The notes beneath the pieces were generated by a model. That model was not told the DNA's origin and did no database searches. It saw only the letters and a list, made by a program, of their open reading frames with translations. 64,000 nucleotides of DNA from Ceraceosorus guamensis (Eukaryota > Basidiomycota > Exobasidiomycetes > Ceraceosorales > Ceraceosoraceae), in the NCBI RefSeq assembly GCF_003144195.1, contig NW_020289998.1, positions 190,459-254,458 of the forward strand, written 5' to 3'. Made by a program: the position numbers and the translations under genes. Shown in pieces: positions 48,430-58,959 of the stretch. How positions within the stretch are numbered: position 1 is the first letter of the stretch; each line of letters starts with the position of its first letter.

Positions 48430-50229
48430 CTAGCGAGTCGCAGTGGCGAGAGGGTGAGCATCATCGCGCGCAACCTCATCGTCTGTGAGCTCTTCTTCCT
48501 TTTCTATACCGGCATGCCTGGGTTCGCAGTGGCAATGGTGCCAATGGAGGAGGGTCAGCAAAGATCATGAGGCTACGATCTCGAGTTTGTATGCAACGCA
48601 AGCGACTCACCTGCCAAGCAAGCCTCGCCGCTTGGCCCAATGCCAGCCGTCGCTATAAGGCTGTATCCTCCAAGGCGCCAGCACACTGAGCCAGCCGTGC
48701 CTGCTACCAGGCCCCACATTCCAGAATAGCTGTAGATTCCGCCAAGCACCGACGTCGTATACGTTGACAAATCGCTACGCTCCAAAGGGACGCGAGGGGG
48801 CACAAAGAAGTCAGCAAGGCCCTTTGGAGGGGTCTGGCCCCATGTTGCTCAACCCACTTCTTCTCTCTGCTTCGCCACCTCTCTGTAGTGAGAATTGTCG
48901 CTGTTCTCCACGCTCGTCTCGCCCCATGCGATGATTGCAATTTGCCAGCCAGCCATGACAGCCAGGGCGAAACCCATGATGGCGCAGAGCGCAAATGTGA
49001 GGAGTGGAAAGAGCCTGGGTGTGTATTGGTACGGCCACTGTCAGGAGAGCACAGACCAGGGAGTTGCTTTCGACGCAGTGAGCAGCAAGCAAGACCTCGA
49101 GGAGTTTCTTGAGAAGTTCTCACCTTCTTCTGATAAGATAGACTGAGCTTCAAGACTGGCCAAGAGGACCCTACAACGACGAACATGCCCAATGCCAACC
49201 ATGCCATGAACAGAACAAAGTGTCTTTCATTGCCCAGACCTACGCACTGATTGAGCCAAGGGCAATGATGGTCCTTTTCGTACAGGACCAGCCGTGGTGA
49301 GTTAGCGAGATGCGATGACAGCTCAGTATATGAATGCTACTCACAAATTTCAGAGAGCAAGTATTGCATATTCTGCAGTGATGGGCTCTCTCCGGCTTCG
49401 GAGGCGGCACGAGCTTATCCGCTTCGCCGCCCAACCAAGCCCGAACATCATCTTCGCTCTCGCCTCGCGCTGCCAGAGGTAGCTGGGACTGCGCAGCAGC
49501 ATCCCTGTCCATCCTCCGAGCTCTTCTTCCTCCCTGCGAGCCAGCCGCACCAGCCCTCCTTTCTCGTTCCACTGCTCTCAGTTCAGGAGGCAGTGCGCAC
49601 AAGGCAAGATAGAGCGGCACTTTGGGGCACTTGTGGCACATGCGAACATGGGCCCACAGGTCCTCTCCCTCTGCAGCAGCGTCCACTTGCTCGTCGTCTG
49701 CATACAGCAAGCCATCGTCTCTGACTTCGTGACCAGACACTGGATCCGCCCCCGCAGCTGACGCTCCACCTCGCGATGCTCGAGCAGCTCTGCGTCTTCG
49801 CTCTAGCCACCAGAATGTGGAGCCAGGGCCGACTCGACGTTCAGGAATGCCAGGTCCGAGTCCACGTGTCACGCTTCCGGGCGGGACTCGCACAGCCAAA
49901 ATGTAGTGGATGACGATGCTGGACATGATGTATGCGCACGCGGTCAGCGCAGAGAGGTACCTCAGCGTATCCAAAGGAGCTTGAAGGATTGCAGGTCCAA
50001 GTCCAAGGCTAAAGTGGATGGGGTTGCGCGTGTGCAGCAGCTCGTGTATGGGTCGAGGCAGGGGCGCAATGACGCTGCTGAAAGAGGTGGTGAAGAAGGT
50101 CCAGGCTCCTATGCTGACCAGCACGGTGCATATTGCTACAAATAGCGGACCAGCTGCTCCTGTCAACCACTCTGCGCACGACTCCACTCTTCGGAAAGCG
50201 CGGTGGACCAGTCGAGCAACGGAACGCAT
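48430..50229 (-). CDS. DHHC palmitoyltransferase
   Basis: Protein S-acyltransferase, 488 residues, integral to an internal or vacuolar membrane. Exons are 49345-50229, 49124-49273, 48858-49037, 48611-48774 and 48430-48517. The cysteine-rich domain reads HHCRICNTCSLKF, then across an intron DHHCPWLNQCVGLGNERHF, with the DHHC at residues 296-299. Four membrane segments are visible: about 21-40, about 90-112, about 315-340 and about 353-375. The TTxE-type motif is present as TSVE (386-389), and the C-terminal PaCCT-like motif as NVYDVGAWRNLQLFW. The tail RRGLLGRHAGIEKEEELTDD is acidic, as in Pfa3-like fungal enzymes. An unusual insert of about 90 residues, Arg/Ala-rich and preceded by a CHKC pair, separates the second helix from the cysteine-rich domain. 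ATG 50229 is the first Met before the first helix. Confidence 0.93.
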
Positions 50230-51029
50230 GGCGGCAGGGCTTTGAGGAGTGCTGGCTGCGCGGTCTGGGGGGCCAGCCTTACCAAGGAAAGAGAGGGAGC
50301 TTCTCTGTCGGAAAGTAGCAGAGCCACAAGTGCGAAGTGGTGGTCTGAGGAGGAGACAAAAGTCACGGATGGCACAGAGTGAACGCCTGTCTGCCTCGTC
50401 CATCCGGGGTTGTCGCGCGTGTGCATGTTGCAGATGCACGCGCTCGCCTATGCCTGCCTTTGCGCATGATTTGCTCCTGACAAGCCTCCGTTTCCCCGCG
50501 GATGGAAGAAACGTGCGGCGGGTCTGATGGACCGTGCAGCGCACGCACGTGAGTTTTGTCCCGTCGGCACAGTCAAGAATGTGAATCATTATTATCACGA
50601 ATCAACTTGGATCAAATAAATCGACTTCAGAAGGGTTTGCGCTGTGTCCGAAAGCCCGAGAGGTGAGGGGAGACTCGGGTGTAGTCACGAAGTCTTTCAC
50701 TCCTGACTACACTACCTTTGCGCTCAAAACAGTGATGAAGTGTGCCCGACGAACAAGCAAACCCTGCTCCAGCAAAGCAGCGCGTGCTTTTACGGCCCCG
50801 CGCGCGAGGTCTAAAGACAGACGTCCGCTCGGCAGAGTCGGATCCGCTTAAGAAGCGAGGTGGGAGGGTCATCCCTGCCAGATCGGTTCGTACGCTCAGC
50901 AACTGTCGTTCATGATGCACCAAGGCGCTCGTGGGAATGTTTTAGGTTCAAAATTGTTCGGTTTGGTGCTGCGCGCTTCTAAGCCTGCGTGGGCGCGCGA
51001 GCTGCTATTGATTGAACATGATCAGAAAC
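50230..51029. other. Intergenic spacer, DHHC promoter side
   Basis: About 0.8 kb. No gene recognised; a 98-codon minus-strand frame at 50627-50923 has no supporting signal. A TCACGA motif is present at 50595-50602. Confidence 0.45.
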
Positions 51030-52622
51030 TCATTCCTCCTTGCTACCGCTCCTGCTCTTCCGGCTGCCTGCCTTCTCCACGGACGTGACCCACAAGATGA
51101 CAAACAGAGTGAAGGCAGCAAGAGTCGAGAAGCCGCCAGTGACGTAAGGCCAAGCAGCACTCAATCCCCGCGGATGCTCGTCAGAATTGAATGGTCGGAC
51201 GGGCGCGGTATCCCGCGTGGCGATATAGCTCCAGCCATGCCTTGCCCAGTCCACCTTGAAGGTGAAGACTCCATGCCGGTCGGGCAGTTGGAACGTGGCA
51301 GTGTACCGCGTGGATGCTGGTGTCGTTGTTTGTTGAGATTTGCTCAAGTAGGCGAGCTTGGAAGATGGAGCGATGCTTACCGGTGCATCCAGTGCTCGCA
51401 GCGTAGTCGTGATGAAGGGATCAAGCATAACGAGAGACACTTGCAGATCAAGGTGTTTCGATGCTGGTGACCACCCCTGGCCGCTCCTGTACTCTACCAG
51501 GTCAATGTTGAATGTAACATGATCCTTTACCCTGTACATTCTCTGTACTTCCTTGCCATCCTCACCAATGGTCTCCTCGTAGTCTTCGCGCAAATCCTCG
51601 GGTCCACTTCTCACTCTGGAGTGCGACGTACCAGCTACTTTGACTACCCCCGTCGTCTGAGTCACCCAAGACATAATCGAAAGGGCCACTTCTTTGTTGA
51701 TGGTCTGCTTCGTGTCGATGGTGCCATCTCGGCTGCTTCTGCGGCTCCCGTCCTTCCACGATGCATCGCTGAAAATGTCCACAGAGCCCGACCACACCGC
51801 TCTAGAGCTGCTCTCGCGAAGCTGAAAGGCAGAGACGATGGCAGCGTCTTCTGCGGATCCTGCGAGAACGGCCCCACTTGCGTCGGCGCTGGGATCGCGC
51901 GAATAGCTGGTGGTAGCAGGCCGGATGAGTGGAAACGCGAGCGGATTGGAGCCGAGCCGGTGAGCGATCGCATTCGGCACCTGCAGAACGCCTGGTCTCG
52001 CCGACGAGAAGATGCTGGCAATGTCTGCGACTGCCGCGGTTGAAGCGCTGTCCAAAAGCAGCGACGTGTCGTTTTCCGCGCCTCTGAGGGAGCTGAAATG
52101 GTCCACCACTCTTGACCCACGAGGCTCGAACTCTATGCTGAACTCTCTTGCCAGGTCTCGATAGCTCTCGGCAAGATGAGGTGACAAACCAAAGAGAATG
52201 TTCCCTCCAGCCTTCAGGTAGGAGACTAGTGCTTGCGGCGAGAGGTCGGCCGAGAGGGCTACAGCGCGAGGAGTAGCATGCAACAGAGCGTCTGAATGTC
52301 AGCAGAAATAGCCAAACACACCGCGTTTCGGCGCAGCGCACTCACACTTGGCTGAGGGAGCGAGCAAAAGCAAGTGATCGAAATTGTTCTCCCCATACTC
52401 GGTCAAGGCTGGCTTCTCGTCTTTGGGCTGTCTGAACGTGAGCTGCAAGTCCAAGTCCTTTTCCAAAGAACCAAAGAACTGGCTGAAATGATGTCGCGGC
52501 AGCTCGGCGTCCAGGACAACCAGAGCGCGGGAGCCTGTCGCGCTCTTGCTGGTCACCTCCACTGCCACAAGCAGTAGAGCGACGAGCTGGCAAGCATACC
52601 AGAACGGAGCGTTGAAGCGCAT
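51030..52622 (-). CDS. wbp1: Oligosaccharyltransferase 48-kDa subunit (OST48/WBP1)
   Basis: Essential non-catalytic subunit of the ER oligosaccharyltransferase that N-glycosylates nascent proteins. Exons are 52346-52622 and 51030-52291, giving 512 residues, longer than yeast Wbp1. The N-terminus MRFNAPFWYACQLVALLLVA is a signal sequence. ALVVLDAELPRHHFSQFFGSL and DHLLLLAPSAKY are followed by ALVSYLKAGGNILFGLSP, the typical GIFT-like domain. The central part has SGSVDIFSDASW and NKEVALSIMSWV. The luminal end contains VFTFKVDWARHGWSYI, then a single C-terminal membrane helix (VTGGFSTLAAFTLFVILWV) with a short basic cytosolic tail. An insertion rich in Ser/Ala separates the N-terminal domain from SGSVDIFSD. 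It is divergent from Nse2 across a 0.6-kb spacer. Confidence 0.95.
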
Positions 52623-53243
52623 CGCGACGGCCTTCAGAGGGGCCGAGGTTCGTTTCTCCGAAGCGAAGACAGAAATGACTCCTTTGTTGAAGTGCCGTCG
52701 AAGTGAAGAGTGAAGAGACGATGCCGAAGCTCAAAGGTCGTGGCCGGTCAATGGGATGATGCTGGTGGGTTGCACCTCCATTCTCAAGACGGTATTGGCA
52801 TGCATGCATCAGCGGTTTGTGGTGCAGTCAGAGTAGCACATGTACATGTACGTGGAGCCTTCCGAACCGTGCGCGATGGCAAAGCGCTCGAGCGCGCACG
52901 TGGCGCGCGCTTCACGCGGCAGCTCTGTGTGGAGCGCCCAACGCGGTCGAAGCGCGCAACACGCGTTCAACCATGCATGCATGGCTGCCTGCTGCACGCA
53001 AGGTCAAGCCTCCCCCACCTCGTCCTCATCAGCAGATTCTAAACCAACGCGACTGTTGTTGCACCTCATCGACAGACTCCAGTCAACTTTCGTGATTCCT
53101 CACGCAAGCACTGATGGACAATTTCCAGAAAGCAGCATTCACCGCGCCCGAAGTGTAGCTCAACATTGTCGCGCTAGACGCGAGATCGGCACGACTACAG
53201 TGAACAACAGTCGTTCTCCGTCTAGGAACGGCGGCACTCGAGC
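52623..53243. promoter_or_regulatory. Divergent spacer between OST48 and Nse2
   Basis: About 0.6 kb between outward-facing start codons. It contains two TGCATGCA-type boxes (52798-52809 and 52973-52982) and a TCGTGA motif near 53089-53096. Promoters of both genes must lie here. Core elements not identified. Confidence 0.5.
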
Positions 53244-54450
53244 ATGCCACCGACTCGTCGCGGGGAGCGACACCATACAGGTTCTGCTGGTGGTACGAGC
53301 GCGCAGAGAAATAGCTCCTCACAGTCAATGCCGCGCGCACCGAATTCAATGGCGGATAGTGGAGATGTTGAGGACTTAGACGACGAGGATGAGGACTTGC
53401 CGCAGAGGGTGGATCTCGTCGCCGCGCTCAAAGAGGCCCAGGAACCTCAGCCTCTCGACAAGCTGCTGAGCGATGCTGCCCTTAAGACGCAGGCCAGTGC
53501 TTGGTCTGACCTCGATACCAACGTCGGCTCAGCTGGCGAAATGCTCATCGAGATATCGGCTTTCGCAGCCGAGCATCTCGACGGCGACCAAGACATGTCT
53601 GCTCTGGGTCTTAGCGAAGTGAGTCAGTCACGCTCGGTTGGACCTTTCGGTCTGGCTCTGATCTCGATCTGCCATCATCTCGCCCAGCACACAGAGCCCC
53701 AAGAGGCTCTGATGAGGCAGATCGCTGACTCCATGGTAGAGGTGCAAGTTCGCAAGGAAGCTCTAGCGGCCTTGAGGCAGAAGCTCAATGATGGAGAACC
53801 TGTTGTAAGTGCGATGTAGCAACGCTGCAAGATGCAAGAGAAGGTGCAAATAATGACATCCTGCCTGTCGTCGGCCAGTACAATGCCACTGAGCAGTATA
53901 CAAAGGCCGTCGAAGATGGTCTGGCCGCTCGCGACGCGAAGACGACGCGTCAAAGATACGGAGACCACTTGAGCTACAAGAATTTCAGGACTAGGGTCTG
54001 GAATACGCTCAGCGATGACCCAATGCCACCCCTCAATGATCTGCTTCCTGCAGAAGAAGGCGATGTGGACGGCGACGACGATGAGGTGCTGATGGGAGGC
54101 TCCAGAACGGACTACCGCTGCCCACTGAGCATTAGTACCATGAAAGATCCGCTTTCTAGGTGATTAACGAGGTCGCCGGCTGCCCTTGATTGCTGCGTAT
54201 TTTGCTCATTTCCGCCCCCTCGCCCTGCAGTACTGTGTGCTCGCATAGCTACGAGCGCGAAGCCATCGTCGCCTACTTACAACAGCACAGAGACCACGTG
54301 ACGTGCCCTGTGAATGGATGCAGAGCCACTCTTCGCAGAAGCAACCTTCAGGAAAACCCAAGTTTGAAACGCGAAGCGCAAGCTTACGCTCGAAGGCAGG
54401 AACGCAAGCGATTGCAGGCGCAAGCGGGAACCAGCTCCATTGTCGACTGA
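53244..54450 (+). CDS. nse2: Nse2/Mms21 SUMO ligase of the Smc5-Smc6 complex
   Basis: E3 SUMO ligase in the Smc5-Smc6 DNA-repair complex, nuclear. Exons are 53244-53618, 53688-53804, 53879-54159 and 54231-54450, giving 330 residues. The SP-RING is complete: DYRCPLS (Cys245), TVCSHSYEREAI (Cys261, His263) and TCPVNGC (Cys283, Cys288). It is split by the last intron inside an AGT codon. The N-terminal half is mostly charged and helical, fitting the coiled-coil arm that docks on Smc5. An acidic run (DVEDLDDEDEDLP) sits near residues 41-53. The segment YGDHLSYKNFRTRVW is characteristic of the family. The C-terminal tail is basic (ARRQERKRLQAQ). Confidence 0.92.
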
Positions 54451-54713
54451 GCGGAGCACTCACGACCAGCACCTGCATCGAGCTTCTCGATCTGGCGCCA
54501 CAAGCTTTCCGCCCCGAACTTTGCACATGTACACTAGCACACAAGCACCGTCGTGGTCCCACGCTGAGTAATGTTGAGCATCCGCATTGCGTTCACACGC
54601 GGCTTAGCTCTTCGTCCCTGCGCCTTGCTGCTCTGATCTGAGTCGCCTGGCGAGCAGAGGAGTTCTTGACATCTCAGCCAGGGAGAGTGCTAGCATATGA
54701 GTTGAGATAGAAC

Positions 54714-55637
54714 TCACAATTCCCTTCGCCTCTTGACATCCCAATTGTGTACGCGCGCAGTGTTGACCTCCATAGTTGTAATTTGATCGCGCAAAAAGTC
54801 CAGATCGCCCAAAATGTTTTCCAAACTTTTTTCTGCGCCAAGCAGATTGGCAGTGAGAAGGGCCACAGCCTCTTCGAGCGGGTACGCGAGCATAACGTTG
54901 GCCTGTGGGGGAAGTGAGACACGCGAGAAGATTGAGTCATCGCTGCGTGATCGAGGGGGAGGTCTTCTGATGCTATGACTCACGCCTAGCCACAGATTCA
55001 CCTCCTCTACAGGCTCGATGGAAGCGTGCGCAAACAAGGTGTCTGCCAGCTCGAAGTGCGTGCTCATCGTCTTGCGCTGTTCCTGTAGCGCGACGTGGTT
55101 ATGTTGCGAAGCGTCAGCCGCGAGTGACACTTCTGCCAGCCAGCCCCGTAGACAGAGGGCTGCTAACAGCAAGCTTTGGCATGCGCTTCATTGGCTCGAC
55201 GCACTTTGTATGCTTGCAGCTGCTTGACCATCGCGAGGGTCTTTTTGATATCAGGTATTTTTTCCTCCATCGCTTGTCTCCTTCTGAACGTCTTCTCCTC
55301 CATCACCTTGTACTTTCTGTGGTGCCGCAACAAGCACAGGTGCATAGTTCGTTTTCAGCAGGGGAGGGAGTGCCAAGTCCAGGCACGCCATACTCACTGC
55401 ATGGCCTCCGAGAACTTCTCGAGGTGAGGTCCAGCATCCTCTTCCGGCCCACCGAGATGCTTCTCTACATCTTCCTGCAGTGCAAGATAATTACGTGGGC
55501 GTGAGCTAGCATACATACGCTCGAGGGTCGATGTGCTGCAGGCTCACGATGAAGGGAGCTTGCGGAATGCCGCTAGCTGTCATTTGAGCTTGAAGAGGCT
55601 TGGCTGAGGAGCCAGAAGCTCGCGAAGACGTTGCCAT
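54714..55637 (-). CDS. pac10: Prefoldin subunit 3 (Pac10/VBP1)
   Basis: Alpha-class subunit of the hexameric prefoldin chaperone that delivers nascent actin and tubulin to CCT. Exons are 55548-55637, 55398-55474, 55205-55316, 54984-55082 and 54714-54902, giving 188 residues, the normal size. Family blocks are GIPQAPFIEDVEKHLG (built across intron 1), MQKYKVMEEKTFRRRQAMEEKIPDI in the first coiled-coil helix, THFELADTLFAHASI with VNLWLGANVMLAYPLEEA (across intron 4), and LDFLRDQITTMEVNTARVHNWDVKRRR in the last helix. Intron 3 uses a GTGCGT donor. The stop overlaps a GTGAGT sequence, so a short further exon cannot be excluded, but the length is already typical. It shares a divergent spacer with eL28. 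Confidence 0.94.
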
Positions 55638-56218
55638 GACCTGGAACGAGTAGAAGAGTCCTGAAAGAGAAAGGGAGGGCGCCAAGGCTGTGTTGTCCCG
55701 CCAGAGATCCTAGACGTGGTCTTCTGGGCAGAGCTGGGAGGGTGTGCGTTGATGCAAGGCGGGGCGATCGACGATGCTGCCAAGAAGGTAATGCTACATG
55801 GATCGACGATGTTGCCAAGAAGGTGATGCTAAACGGCTCGCGTTGTTCTGGCCGAGCGTGACGCTGGGTAGGATGCGGGATAGGAAAGCAAGACCTCGAT
55901 TGGTGAAGGTACGTACGGCTGAAGCGCGGAGATCACGAAACGCCATCCTCAATTATCGCAGTTCGTGAGATGCGCCATCCGTGCGCGGTCGATCTTCCGG
56001 ACACGCGCGCTCCACCTAAAGCCGTTGGCAAATGTTCGCGAACATTTCTGACCGGTATGCTGCATCAAGCATGAGCCGCAGCTTTGCGCGTCGTGGGAAG
56101 ACGACGTCGAGCGCGGACTGCCCTTCGCGACCACCATCTCACAGAGACGCACTCCGGTCACTTCACAACGCATCAAAAGAACACACGCTTTGCCCCCACA
56201 AAGCTCACACATTTCAAG
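55638..56218. promoter_or_regulatory. Divergent spacer between prefoldin 3 and eL28
   Basis: About 0.58 kb between outward-facing start codons, so a shared or back-to-back promoter serves a chaperone and a ribosomal protein. A near-duplicate of about 25 bp occurs at 55770-55794 and 55803-55827 (CGACGATG-TGCCAAGAAGGT core). No TATA element or known ribosomal-protein promoter box was identified with confidence. Confidence 0.5.
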
Positions 56219-57349
56219 ATGGTCGCTCCTTCTCAAGATCTCCAGTGGCTCCTTGTTCGCAAGAATTCAGGCTACCTCGTCAAGCAAAAGGGTCTCGGCC
56301 GCATCTTCTCTCGCGAGGTGAGCAAGGCCTGAACAGGCAGCGGGTGCGCGACGTTTCGCGCCCAGGATCTGACGCTATTGAATCGTTCCACCTCGATTTT
56401 GTAGCCCGGAAACCTGAAGGCGATCCACTCTTACAAGTACTCCGTTTTGGTCAACCAAAAATCCGTCTCCATCGCGCCTGCAGGTGTATCTGCTGACCAG
56501 CCTGCTGGTCGCGGAGTGGTGGTCAGCACCCGCAAGGGAAAGCCTGCGGTCAACAAGATTGCCAACACTCGCAACCAACACGTCATCAAGAAGGGTGGAA
56601 GCAGGCGCACAGCTGGTGCGGTCGCGAGCATCGTCGGAAAGCGCGGATACCGTGCCGATCTGCTGAAGGGTGAGTCACTCGAGGAGCATGAGGGAGCGTG
56701 GAGAGTAGCATTTGGGATCTTTTGTGTCGCGTCGCAGCGACAGGGCCAAGGCAGACTCATACGGGCGTTGGGACGCAGAACTGGAGATAGGCAAGCTGAT
56801 GAGGGCGCAGTAGCACGACCCTTGGAGATTTGCTCTCTTAGCCGAAGGGAAGAGGACGTCAGGCTCGTCGCGATACAATTCGCTCCGAGCGCTCTCCCTA
56901 CGTCGCATCGTCGCAGATGTTCTGCGAGGTACTAGAGCTCGAATCATTCGGCCACTCCAGTGTGTGAAGCTCTGTGCTGCTGGACGAACGGTATCGCCAG
57001 GATGTCAAGGGGCCAATTTCGGTGGCTGCTGTCAACATCACGTCTGGTCCTGAATCGCGCGTCGTGGTTTCGCTGCGGGAAAGAGTCTGGGTGCGGATGC
57101 GACCGCGCGCCATCGAGCAATGCGCGTTCTCAACGCTCTCGACCTTTTGTCTGGCTATCTCGAAGGGGGGCAGCTACTAACATTGGCTTCCTTGCAATAT
57201 TTCTGTCAGATGCCGTCGCTCGCTCTTCTGTGATTCTCAAATCGCAGCGCCCATCTACTGGTCGTCAGACCGCCAAGCCCCGCAAGGTCCGTGGCTCAAA
57301 GGCGAAGACTCTTGTGCATGAAGCAGAGGCCACCGAGACTGAGGCTTAG
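56219..57349 (+). CDS. rpl28e: 60S ribosomal protein eL28
   Basis: Structural protein of the large cytosolic ribosomal subunit, 167 residues. Exons are 56219-56317, 56405-56669 and 57210-57349. The start MVAPSQDLQWLLVRKNSGYL matches the family (LQWLLVRxxSxFLVK). Exon 2 opens PGNLKAIHSYKYS and contains NKIANTRNQHVIKKGGSRR and GKRGYRADLLK. The short third exon gives DAVARSSVILKSQRP and a basic tail ending in an acidic patch (HEAEATETEA). The second intron is 541 nt, the longest intron in any well-supported gene of this window, and has a perfect TACTAAC branch site (57175-57181) 28 nt before the acceptor. Such long introns in ribosomal protein genes often carry snoRNAs or regulatory structure; none was identified here. 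Confidence 0.95.
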
Positions 57350-57527
57350 ACGTCTGCGTGGTTCACACTCGGAGCCCCATCGACAAACATGACTTCACGG
57401 CTATGACACATGCCAATACATGCGTTCGCGATGCAGTGCAAGCGAAACGAGTACCGGGTGAGCGTGCCAGAGGGAGACCAAGGGTGAGCGTGGTGAATCC
57501 CCTCAGAAGGAAGGTAAGCGATGGGAG

Positions 57528-58959
57528 TCATGGCACAATGTTTCCAGCGAGCTCAATCTTTCCCACCTCCATGCGGCGGCGAAAAGTCTGACCCTCCAAT
57601 GGAGACGTCGAATTGAGCCAGAGACTTAAGTCAGCGCAGTCAGCAGCTCGCGCTCCACTCAAAAGGCTGCGTTCTTGAGAGGTATTGGAGACGAAGAAAT
57701 CTTGCACAGCCATGTCTGTGTCATCCATCGCCCCTCCGAGTTGAGAGTCAGAATCTTCGCGATCAACGCTCGCGGCGTCTGGTACGTCCTGTGGGCGGTC
57801 TGGTCGCTGATGGCTTTGACGACGCTGGCTGCCAAGGAATGAACGCCGACTCTGCGCGTCTGTCGGCATACGCAAGGATTCTTGGCCCAATCTAGCAAGG
57901 AAAAGTTGGGCTTTGAAGCCCGGTGGCCCTGGACGGCCGTTGAATGCCACGAAGCTCTGCAAGGGGCTCGATTTTGAAAGCAGCAAAGCCCAAAGATCGA
58001 CAAATTCTTCGATCCCATACTCATGGCACCTCAGCTCTCGAGCGTGGCTCGAAGCTCGCCGAGATGCAGGGTGTCGCTAGAGCCCTGGCGATGCTGCGAG
58101 CAGCTCGGTGGCGAGACTGGTTCCTCCGATCATGAAGTCTGATCGATGCCTAATTCTCGCTGCAAGGGGTCGAGACCCACTCAACTTCTCGAAAGCATCG
58201 GGTTCCGCTCAGCTTCATGCGAGCACTAGGCAGGGTCTGATACAGTACTGCATGAGTAGATGTTGCGTCTGGCTGACGATGGAGCACGCTCACGTCAAAG
58301 AATTGACACCTCGACGTCTCTGTGCATGGAGAGGAGATCCCGTCGTCGGTGCATTCCGAATTGATCGCGGGGCTGCAAGGGGCTTCGAGGGTCTTGGGTC
58401 TGTGAAATGCTTCGTCGACGACGACATGCGATCTGCTCTGCTCTCCTACCCCTCGTGACTGCAGGTGCCCGTGCCCGATGATGTACTGCATGCCAGATGC
58501 CACGCCGCGCTCGATCGCGACGCGTAAATTGGCGCGTCTGCCGGCCCGCTCCTCCGCAGGTAGTTTCGAACATCCAAAGATGCAAGGAGTCTTTGCGCTA
58601 GCGTGGGAGCCCAAGAAAAGGTCCAATCGTAAACTTCATCTGGACCATTCACGAATCGAGATTCACATCATGACTTGCGCATCGGGGATCGCAAATTACC
58701 TTTCTCGTCCGGATTGCTACAGGCGACACTCAGCTTGCACACCAGATCGCATCGAGGGTCGGATCCTGCCTGGCAGATCGCAAAGGTAAGGTTAGCCAAG
58801 ACTATGTGTAGCCGTTATCGCTCGATGGAGAGCCCCCAAATCTGGCACCACGTCGGTCTTCATCGACATGAGCTCGACACGTTCCCAGAAGATCAGCCGA
58901 ACATTGCTTACGCGACGTTTGACGCTCGTGCCCGCGGCGACACATACCGGACTTATCAT
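57528..58959 (-). CDS. Unrecognised multi-exon gene (provisional model)
   Basis: No family recognised. A phase-consistent chain can be drawn: 58912-58959 (GTAAGC donor), 58700-58769, 58450-58639, 58294-58399 and 57528-58076, total 320 residues. The acceptor at 58770-58771 has a CTAAC branch-like site and the donor at 58293 is GTGAGC. Coding-like blocks are CDLVCKLSVACSNPDEKD running across an intron into EVYDWTFSWAPTLAQRLLAS, and GIEEFVDLWALLLSKSSPL with FVAFNGRPGPPGFKAQLFLA in the last exon. The middle is Cys/Ser-rich (CSPAINSECTDDGISSPC) with no clear zinc finger. The tail is acidic then basic. The 217-nt intron before the last exon may hide another exon, and an alternative last-exon start is possible. 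It converges on eL28 with 178 nt between stops. Confidence 0.4.

Noticed and set aside
56794-57050. C/D snoRNA in the eL28 intron
   Set aside because: A TGATGA box is present but the nearest CTGA is about 250 nt away with no terminal stem, so no snoRNA is called.
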